A stretch of DNA of 64,000 nucleotides, taken from the NCBI GenBank assembly GCA_051984675.1, contig JBPYFK010000154.1, positions 1-64,000 on the forward strand, written 5' to 3'. This document shows positions 17,763-25,200 of the stretch, piece after piece; positions within the stretch are counted from its first letter, which is position 1, and every line of letters begins with the position of its first letter. The translations under genes and the position numbers were made by a program. This stretch comes from JBPYFK01 sp051984675. Its GTDB lineage: Bacteria > Actinomycetota > Actinomycetes > Mycobacteriales > Pseudonocardiaceae. The notes below the pieces were generated by a model that was not told where the DNA came from, did no database searches, and saw nothing but the letters and a program-made list of their open reading frames with translations.

Positions 17763-19193
17763 ATGGTTGGGTCCTCCAGTGCGGAGGCCGAAGGGACCGG
17801 GACCGGCGCCGCCCGGACGATGGAGCTGGTCCTGCTGATCTTCGTGGCGGTCGTGGTGACCGCCGCGGTCGCGCTGGTTGAAGCCGACCAGCAGCACCAG
17901 TTGTCCTTCCCGTTGCTGTATCTCGGTGCCGGGTTCCTGGTGCTGTTCGGAGTCGCGCATCTCGCGGTGCGGAAGTTGGCGCCCTACGCCGATCCGCTGA
18001 TCCTCCCGTGCGTGGCGCTGCTGAACGGGTTGGGCCTGGTGGTGATTCACCGACTGGACCTGGCCGACGCCGCCCAGGCCATTCACCTCGGCACGCCGCC
18101 GTCCTCGCCGAACGCGCCGAAGCAGATCATGTGGACCGCACTGTCGCTGGTGCTGTTCATCGGGGTGCTCTGGCGCCTGCGGGACTACCGCAGCCTGGCC
18201 CGCTACGGCTACACCACCGGCATGGTGGGTCTGGTGTTACTGGTGTTGCCGGGTGTGTTGCCGGCCAGCATCTCCGAGGTCAACGGCGCCAAGCTGTGGC
18301 TGCGGTTGGGGCCGCTGCAGATCCAGCCCGGTGAGTTCGCGAAGATCCTGGTCATCATCTTCGCGGCCGCCTTCCTGGTGGCCAAGCGTGACCTGTTCGT
18401 CACGGCGGGTAAGAGTCTGCTCGGCTTGGAACTTCCGCGTGCGCGTGACCTCGCGCCGCTGGTGGTGGCCTGGGGACTGTCGGTGGGTGTGCTGGCGCTG
18501 GAGAAGGAACTCGGCGCGTCGCTGCTGTTCTTCGGCGTCGTGCTGGTCATGATCTATGTGGCCACCGAGCGCGGGTCCTGGCTGCTCATCGGCCTGATGT
18601 TCTTCGTGGTGGGCTGCGTGATCGCCTACTACGCGTTCCCGCACGTCCGCGTCCGTGTCGAGGTCTGGCTCGATCCGTTCGCGTCGTACAACACCTCGGG
18701 CTTCCAGCTCGCGCAATCGCTGTTCGGCCTGGGCACCGGCGGCGTGCTGGGCACCGGCCTCGGCCTGGGACACCCCGAGATGGTTCCCTTCGCCAACACC
18801 GACTTCATCAGTGCCACGGTGGGTGAGGAGCTCGGCCTGGTGGGTCTGATGGCGGTGCTGCTGATCTACCTCGTGCTCGCCACCCGGGGGTTGCGCTCGG
18901 CGCTGTCCGTGCGGGACAGCTTCGGCAAGCTGCTCGGCAGCGGGCTGTCGTTCGCGATGGCGCTGCAGGTGTTCGTCGTCGTCGGCGGTGTCACCAGGTT
19001 GATCCCGCTCACCGGTATGACGATGCCGTTCCTGTCCTACGGCGGGTCGTCGCTGCTGGCGAACTCCATCCTCGTCGCGTTGCTGTTGAAGGTCTCGAAC
19101 GCCGCCCGGCAGCCCGCACGCGTGACGCAGCGGCCGGCTCAGCAGACGCCGCTGGCCGAAGCGCACACCGAGATGGTCAAGCGTCCCCAGTGA
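17763..19193 (+). CDS. SEDS peptidoglycan glycosyltransferase, RodA-like
   Basis: A 476-residue polytopic membrane protein of the SEDS family (FtsW/RodA/SpoVE), which polymerises lipid II with a partner class B penicillin-binding protein. The hallmark region QLAQSLFGLGTGGVLGTGLGLGHP, then FANTDFISATVGEELGLVG, and the final TRLIPLTGMTMPFLSYGGSSLLANSI are all present; the Asp in NTDF belongs to the catalytically important extracellular loop. The wording is closer to actinobacterial RodA than to FtsW. No partner PBP gene is adjacent; a second SEDS gene follows 79 bases downstream. Confidence 0.9.
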   Translation: MVGSSSAEAEGTGTGAARTMELVLLIFVAVVVTAAVALVEADQQHQLSFPLLYLGAGFLVLFGVAHLAVRKLAPYADPLILPCVALLNGLGLVVIHRLDLADAAQAIHLGTPPSSPNAPKQIMWTALSLVLFIGVLWRLRDYRSLARYGYTTGMVGLVLLVLPGVLPASISEVNGAKLWLRLGPLQIQPGEFAKILVIIFAAAFLVAKRDLFVTAGKSLLGLELPRARDLAPLVVAWGLSVGVLALEKELGASLLFFGVVLVMIYVATERGSWLLIGLMFFVVGCVIAYYAFPHVRVRVEVWLDPFASYNTSGFQLAQSLFGLGTGGVLGTGLGLGHPEMVPFANTDFISATVGEELGLVGLMAVLLIYLVLATRGLRSALSVRDSFGKLLGSGLSFAMALQVFVVVGGVTRLIPLTGMTMPFLSYGGSSLLANSILVALLLKVSNAARQPARVTQRPAQQTPLAEAHTEMVKRPQ

Positions 19194-19195
19194 CA

Positions 19196-19234
19196 GGCTC
19201 CCCGTCGACGGGGAGCCCATCGACGGGGAGCCCA
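19196..19234 (+). terminator. Palindrome plus 15-base tandem duplication between SEDS genes
   Basis: A perfect 22-base palindrome (19196-19217) starts 2 bases after the RodA-like stop. Its right half overlaps a perfect 15-base tandem duplication, TCGACGGGGAGCCCA, at 19205-19219 and 19220-19234. The left arm can therefore pair either with the nearby copy, leaving almost no loop, or with the second copy, giving a 13-base stem and an 11-base loop. The second form is a good terminator-type hairpin. Confidence 0.6.
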
Positions 19235-19272
19235 GTGCGGCACCGAACACACTGAATTCCGGCTTCCTCAGC

Positions 19273-20685
19273 GTGTCGGACGTCTCTGCCGACACGCCAT
19301 CGGTGATCGTGTGCACGTGGGGCAAGAAGGGGATGATCTCGGGCATGCCAGCGCATGATCCGGGCAGCCGGCGAGGCTCGGGTGTCACCAGCGCTCTGAC
19401 GAGTTGGCTGGCGCGCCCGTTGACCTCGTTTCACCTGCTCTTGGCGGTGTTCGGGTTGCTCACGCTGACCGGCCTGATCATGGTGCTGTCCGCGTCCACC
19501 GCCACGTCGTATGCCACCGAAGGCTCGTCGTACGTGCTGTTCGAGAAGCAGCTGGTGTACGTGAGCGTGGGACTCGTGCTGTTCTGGACCACCCTGCGGC
19601 TTCGGCCCACGACGATCCGGCGGTTGAGCGCACCGGCGTTCCTCGCGGCCCTGCTGCTGCTGGTCTTGGTGCTCACCCCGCTCGGGATCGGCGCCTTCGG
19701 CGCGCACCGCTGGCTGTCGCTCGGGTCCTTCACGTTCGAACCGGTCGAGGCGGCCAAGCTCGCACTGGCCCTGTGGGGTGCGCACGTGCTGATCGTGAAA
19801 CGGGCGCTGCTCTACCAGTGGCGGCACCTGCTGGTCCCGGTGGTTCCGGCGGGGCTGGTCATCTTCACGCTGGTGATGCTGCAACCCGACTTCGGTACCA
19901 CGACGACGCTGGCCATCATCCTGATGGCCCTGCTGTGGTTCGTGGGCGCGCCGGTGCGGCTGTTCGGCGCTCTGGTGCTCGGCGCCACCACGGCAGCCGC
20001 CGGACTCGCCGCGATCGCTGACTACCGCTTCGCCCGGATCAGCTCCTTCCTGCAGCCCAACGCCGCCCCGGCCTCGGCCGGGTACCAGGCTCAGCAGGCC
20101 CGCTTCGCGCTGGCCGAGGGCGGGCTGGTCGGCAAGGGCCTCGGACAGGGTGCGGCCAAGTGGGGCTACCTGCCCAACGTGCACAACGACTTCATCTTCG
20201 CGGTCATCGGCGAGGAGCTGGGCGTCCTGGGCGGCATGGTCGTCCTCGGGCTGTACGCGGCGCTGGCCTATGTCGGCCTGCGGATCGCGGCCCGCAACAC
20301 CGATCCGTGGCGGCGGCTGGTGGCCGCGACGCTGACGGTGTGGCTGGTGAGCCAGGCAGTGATCAACATCGGCTACGTCGTGGGCCTCCTGCCGGTCACC
20401 GGCCTGCCGTTGCCGCTGGTGTCCTCCGGGGGCACGTCGGTGATCATCACGATGGTGGTGTTCGGCGTGCTGGCCAACTTCGCCCGGCACGAGCCGGAGG
20501 CGATCGCCGCGTTCCGCACCCAGGGCCAGGGCTGGTTGCAGCGCTGGCTGCGGCTGCCGATGCCGATGCCGGAGCGGTCAGCTCGCCGGCGTCGGCCGCC
20601 CAAGGGGCCGATCCCGCCGCAGCGAACCAACCGGCCGCCAGCCGCGGGGCAGAAGGCTGTCCGCCGCGAGTACCAGAGACGCTGA
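19273..20685 (+). CDS. ftsW: SEDS peptidoglycan glycosyltransferase, FtsW-like
   Basis: A 470-residue (or shorter) SEDS protein. YQAQQARFALAEGGLVGKGLGQGAAKWGYLPNVHNDFIFAVIGEELG is closely FtsW-like, with the conserved Asp in NDFIFA, and INIGYVVGLLPVTGLPLPLVSSGGTS is the typical end of the transmembrane core. A basic, proline-rich cytoplasmic tail (about residues 430-470) resembles actinobacterial FtsW tails. Three starts are possible: GTG 19273, ATG 19333 and ATG 19345. The family-like part begins after the last, so the true N-terminus may be 20-24 residues shorter. It is not placed in a division gene cluster, so it may be an extra copy. Confidence 0.85.
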   Translation: MSDVSADTPSVIVCTWGKKGMISGMPAHDPGSRRGSGVTSALTSWLARPLTSFHLLLAVFGLLTLTGLIMVLSASTATSYATEGSSYVLFEKQLVYVSVGLVLFWTTLRLRPTTIRRLSAPAFLAALLLLVLVLTPLGIGAFGAHRWLSLGSFTFEPVEAAKLALALWGAHVLIVKRALLYQWRHLLVPVVPAGLVIFTLVMLQPDFGTTTTLAIILMALLWFVGAPVRLFGALVLGATTAAAGLAAIADYRFARISSFLQPNAAPASAGYQAQQARFALAEGGLVGKGLGQGAAKWGYLPNVHNDFIFAVIGEELGVLGGMVVLGLYAALAYVGLRIAARNTDPWRRLVAATLTVWLVSQAVINIGYVVGLLPVTGLPLPLVSSGGTSVIITMVVFGVLANFARHEPEAIAAFRTQGQGWLQRWLRLPMPMPERSARRRRPPKGPIPPQRTNRPPAAGQKAVRREYQRR

Positions 20686-20795
20686 CCACGCCGAGCGCGC
20701 CCCGGCGCGAGCGTGACCGTGCGGTGTGGATACTGCCCTACGGCGCCCGCGTGCAGTGCTGACCTCGACGCGCGAACGGGCAGGAAGGACGGATC

Positions 20796-21734
20796 ATGTG
20801 GGCCACGCTCGGGTATCACGGGCCACCGCCGCTGACGATCGAGCGAGTGTTCTCCTCGTGGACCTTCAACCCCGCGGCCTCGCTGGTGGTGGTCCTGCTC
20901 GGCGTCGGGTACGTGCTGGCGCTCCGACGGAGCGCGGATGAGCGGCCCCGGATTCGCACGGTCGCCTTTTTCGCCGGATTGGCCACGATCCTGCTGGTGA
21001 AGCTGTCGTTCCTGGAGGTGTACGCGGGCACGCTGTTCTGGGACCGCGCGGTGCAGAACATCGTGCTGCTCATGATCACGCCGTTGCTGCTGGCCCTGGG
21101 AGCACCCTTCTCGTTGGTGCTGTCCGCATCCCCACCGGGCTTGGCGCAGCGCCTGCGCCGATGGGGACGCAGCCCGCTCGCCAGGACCGTGACGTTCCCG
21201 CTCGTCGTCACGTTCCTCCTGATCGCCCCGCTGTACGGGGTCTACTTCACGCCGCTGTACGAGCTGAGCCTGTGGCACCCGCTGGTCGGTGACCTCACTC
21301 AGCTCGGGCTGGTCTGCGGTGGGTTCGTCTACTTCTGGACCCGCCTGCAACTCGACCCCACCCCGCGCTCGGACCACCACCTGGTGTCGCTGTGGATCAG
21401 CCTGACCGAGGTGATCTTCGACGGCGCGCTGGGGCTCGCGCTGTGGCTCGGCCCGCTCATCGCGCACGATTACTACGCCGCGCTCGCGCGCCCGTGGGGG
21501 CCCGACATGCGCATGGACCAGATCATCGGCGCCGGGGTGCTGTGGATCGGCGGTGACGTCGCGGGGCTGCCGTTCGTGGGGGCGCTGATGGCCCGCTGGA
21601 AGCGGGACGACGAGCGGGCGGCGGCCGAGGTCGACCGGGTTCTGGACGAGCAGGCCGAAGAGGAGGACACTGCGACGACCGGCCTGTGGTGGGAGAACGA
21701 CCCGATCCTGGCCGAACGGTTCAAACGGCGCTGA
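20796..21734 (+). CDS. CtaG-type cytochrome oxidase assembly protein
   Basis: A 312-residue membrane protein of the caa3-type oxidase assembly family (CtaG of Bacillus and actinobacteria). Recognisable parts are TFNPAASLVVVLLGVGYVLALRR, then VQNIVLLMITPLLLALGAPFSLVL, LYGVYFTPLYELSLWHP, and FVYFWTRLQLDP. It has about seven membrane helices and a hydrophilic acidic C-terminus ending in WENDPILAERFKRR. A good GGAAGG ribosome-binding site precedes the ATG. The family helps build the copper centre of cytochrome c oxidase; a copper-handling role is inferred from family only. Confidence 0.85.
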   Translation: MWATLGYHGPPPLTIERVFSSWTFNPAASLVVVLLGVGYVLALRRSADERPRIRTVAFFAGLATILLVKLSFLEVYAGTLFWDRAVQNIVLLMITPLLLALGAPFSLVLSASPPGLAQRLRRWGRSPLARTVTFPLVVTFLLIAPLYGVYFTPLYELSLWHPLVGDLTQLGLVCGGFVYFWTRLQLDPTPRSDHHLVSLWISLTEVIFDGALGLALWLGPLIAHDYYAALARPWGPDMRMDQIIGAGVLWIGGDVAGLPFVGALMARWKRDDERAAAEVDRVLDEQAEEEDTATTGLWWENDPILAERFKRR

Positions 21735-21947
21735 CCCGCACACCGGTGTCGGGGAATGCAGCGAACCTGGTGGCTCAGTGGGAAGCGGTAGCGGTAGGCT
21801 CGTGGAGCGTAAAGGGTTGAGGGCTCGCTGTGTGCGTCAACGCACCCGAACACATCGAGTCGCCGCGGTGAGGTCCGCCAGACACCCCCAGCGAATGTGT
21901 TCGCGCGGGGCGTGCCCGGGCCGCGAAGAGTGAACGGAAGTGTAGCG

Positions 21948-22226
21948 ATGGGTGAGTTCAGCGCCTGGCACTGGCTGATCGTGGTCGGAGTGCTCGTCTT
22001 GCTGTTCGGCGCGAACAAGCTCCCGCAGATGGCCCGTTCGTTGGGGCAGTCGATGCGGATCTTCCGGTCGGAGACGCGCGCCATGCGCACTGACCAGGGC
22101 GAGCAGCAGCCGCTGGAACAGGGCAACCAGCAGGCGTCGACCGGTCAGGGTTCGCAGAGCGCGGCAGCACCGAAGACTTCCACCGCTGGGTCCGAGAGCG
22201 CCTCGGAGCGGTCGACGGCCGAATAG
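21948..22226 (+). CDS. tatA: Sec-independent translocase subunit TatA
   Basis: A 92-residue TatA. The single N-terminal helix (HWLIVVGVLVLLFGANKLPQMARSLGQSMRIFRSE) contains the FG-x-x-x-LP hinge and the amphipathic helix of the family. A Gln/Ser-rich polar tail follows. It forms the pore part of the twin-arginine export system with TatC, which is not in the window. ATG 21948 is chosen because GGAAG lies 8 bases before it; a frame continues upstream to 21897 but has no family match. Confidence 0.95.
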   Translation: MGEFSAWHWLIVVGVLVLLFGANKLPQMARSLGQSMRIFRSETRAMRTDQGEQQPLEQGNQQASTGQGSQSAAAPKTSTAGSESASERSTAE

Positions 22227-22238
22227 CGGGCCAGGCTG

Positions 22239-22272
22239 CCACCGACCTACCGCGAGTGCGGCCGGTCGGTGG
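22239..22272. terminator. Bidirectional hairpin between tatA and the STAND gene
   Basis: Nine-base arms CCACCGACC and GGTCGGTGG enclose a 16-base loop. A short T-rich run (CTTTCT) follows on the plus strand. It lies between the converging ends of tatA and the 5.8-kb gene on the minus strand and probably ends both transcripts. Confidence 0.6.
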
Positions 22273-22294
22273 CTTTCTGCAGCACACCGATCGG

Positions 22295-25200
22295 TCAGAG
22301 CGGCTCGCCCGCCGGCAGCTGGCGGATCTCGCTGACGTGTTCGTCCAGCTCGCCGGTTTCGAACCGGCACATCCCGATCACGTGCCAGAACTGACCGCCG
22401 ACATCCCCTTCCAGCTTGTACCGGCCGTCCGGGGTGAGCGCCGCCCACCCTTCCGGCAACCCGAGCAGAACCGCCGTCAAGGCCGCACGGTCGGCATCGA
22501 CGGACCACAGCCGGGTGGTCCCGTCGTCACCGCCGCTGGCGAGCACGGTCCCGTCCGGGTTGAACGCCAGCGACCAGATGCTGCGGGTGTGCCCGGTCAG
22601 GGTGTGCAGGTGACGACCCGACGCCGGGTCCCACAGCCGGATGGCGAGGTCGTCTCCGGCGGTCGCCAGCAGATCGCCGGCCGGGTTGAAGGCAGCCGCC
22701 CACAACCGGTCCGTGTGCTGGTGCAGGGCATGCAGCTGCTCACCGGTGTGAACGTCCCACACCCTGGCCGTGCTGTCCCATGACGCGCTGGCGAGCATGC
22801 CCTGCGCGAAGGACACCGCGTACACACGGTCGGTGTGTCCTTCGAGGGTGCGCAGCAGCTTGCCGGTCGAGGCATCCCACAGCCGAACCTTCGAGTCGTC
22901 GCAACCGGTGGCCAGCAGTGACCCGTCGGCACTGAACGCGATGGAACGCACCCGGCCACGGTGCTCGCCGAGGGTGTGCAGGAGCCGTCCGGTGGTGCGG
23001 TACCAGAGCCGGACCGTGTCGTCGTCGTTGGCGGTGGCCAGCTCGTTGCCCGACGGGCTGAACTCCATCGCCCACACGGGGGCACCCTGCACGGTGAGGC
23101 GTCGCTCGTTCCGGCCGGTTTCCAGGCTGATCAGGTTGAGCCGACCGTCGTTGCTCATGGTGGCCAGGCGCCCGGCCGTCGGGCTGAAGATCGCGCTGTC
23201 GAGGGTGACCAGCCGATCCTCCGAGCCGTACAGCTTCCGCTGCTGCTGTCCCGTCACCGCGTTCCACAGCCGGACGATCCCGTCATTACCGCTGGTGGCC
23301 AGCATGGAGCCGTCCGCGCTGAAGCGGACCGACGTGATCTGGCGCCCGTGCCCGGCCAACGTGTGCTGGGGCTGCCCGGACGCCGGATCCCACACGCGGG
23401 TGACGAATTGGTCGTCGCTGACGGCGAGTTGCGCGCCGTCCGGCCGGAACGCGAAGGGCCACACGGACCCGGTGTGTCCGGTCAGGGTATGCCGTGGGTG
23501 CCCGCTTGCGGTGTCCCAGAGCTTCACCAGCCCCGCACTGTCCCCGGAAGCCACGAGATCACCGGCGGGGTTGAACGCCACCCAGTAGATCGACGCGTCG
23601 TGCCCGGCCAGGGAGTGCAGCAACCGGTCCGTCGTGAGGTCCCAGATCCGCACCCCACCGTCGGTGTCGCCGCTGACGAGAAGCGGCTCGTGCGGATGGA
23701 AGCCGAGCGTGTACACCCCGCCGGAGTGGCCGCGCAACTCGGCGAGCTTCGTCCCGCTTTCCGCGTCCCACAGCCGGACGCAGCCATCCTGGCTGCCGGT
23801 GGCCAGGACGTCCCCGTCCGGGCTGAAGGCCACCCGGTACACCGCGCCGCTCGTGCCGGAGAGCTCACCCAGGGACGCACCGCTGGCGGTGTCCCACAGC
23901 CGGGCGCTGCCGTCCCGGTAGGCGGCGGCGAGCAGCGAACCGCGGAAGGACACGCTGAAGACGAAGCCCCGGTCACTGGGTAGCTCGTGCCGCAGATCAC
24001 CGGTCGCAACGTCCCACAGCCGCAGCACGCCCTCGGCATCCCCGGTCACCAGCAGCTCTTCGGACGGGCTGAGCACCACCGGCCACGGCCACTGCCGGTG
24101 TCCCGTCAGGACGTGCCGGGGTTCGCCGGTGGCTATGTCCCAGATCCGTACCGTGCTGTCCGCGGAGCCGGTGACGAGGACGTCGCTGGCGTGCGTCACG
24201 GCGAACACGCGGGCGTGGTGGCCGTGCAGGGTGCGCTGGGGCAGACCGGTCTCGCTGTCGCAGATCAGGACACCGCCGTCATCGCTGCCGATGGCCAACG
24301 TGCCGCCGTCCGGGCTGTAGTCGAGGACCTGCGGCAACCGTCCCACCTCGGGGTGGAACCCGTGCCGGACGCCGATGACCGCCGGCGCGAACTCGGTGTC
24401 GACCCGGCGGCCGGGAACCACGGCAGCGACACGCAGTTCGTCCGCGTCCGGGACGCCGGTCGCGTTGATCAGCGCGGCCCGGTTCCAGATGCTCCCGTTC
24501 AGCGTCGCGCCCGTGAGGTCGGCGCGGGAAAGCCGGCTGCGGGTGAGGTCGGCACCCGTGAGGTCGGCGCCGGCGAGGTTGGCTTCGTCCAGCCTCGCCC
24601 CCACCAGTCGTGCTTCCCGGAGGGACGCGCTGCCCAGGTCAGTGCCGACGAGGCGGGCTCCGGTGAGGTCCGCCGCGGTGAGATCGACGCCGTGGAACTC
24701 CCGGAAGGAGAGGTCCTCGCCCTGGAGATTCGCGCCGCGCAGGTCGGCGGTCGTCGGGGTGCGCAACCGGGTGCTCACCTTGATGGCGTTGGTCCGGGCG
24801 GTGTCGTCGGCGCTCGCGTCGCTGAGCACGCGATCCGCCCACGCCTGGCAGCTCTGGGTGTCCGCGATGTCGCAGAGGAACTCGATGGTCAGCTGGGACA
24901 GCGGGCGCCGCCCCAGTTGCGGCGGAGCCGACGAACCGGAATCGAACTGCTCGGCGATCGCGTTGGCCACCAGCCACTCGGCGACCGAGTTGTGGATGAA
25001 GCCGAAGAGCCCTTCCTCGGTGCGGACCAGCAACGTTCCCGCTCCCACCGCGTGCGCCGTCTGCTGGCGGGACAGCCGCGCATCCACCAGACCCGTGAGG
25101 GTTTCCGCGACTTCCGCGAGTTCCCCCAACCGCAGGTACGACTCGCCCGCCTCCCACAGCCGGAGCGCGAGCGTGGTGACGGCCAACCACAGGTCGTTGA

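Noticed and set aside
22430..24330. Nucleotide tandem repeats in the WD40 region
   Set aside because: The periodicity is at protein level (about 42 residues). The DNA units have diverged widely, so this is a domain array and not a DNA repeat element.
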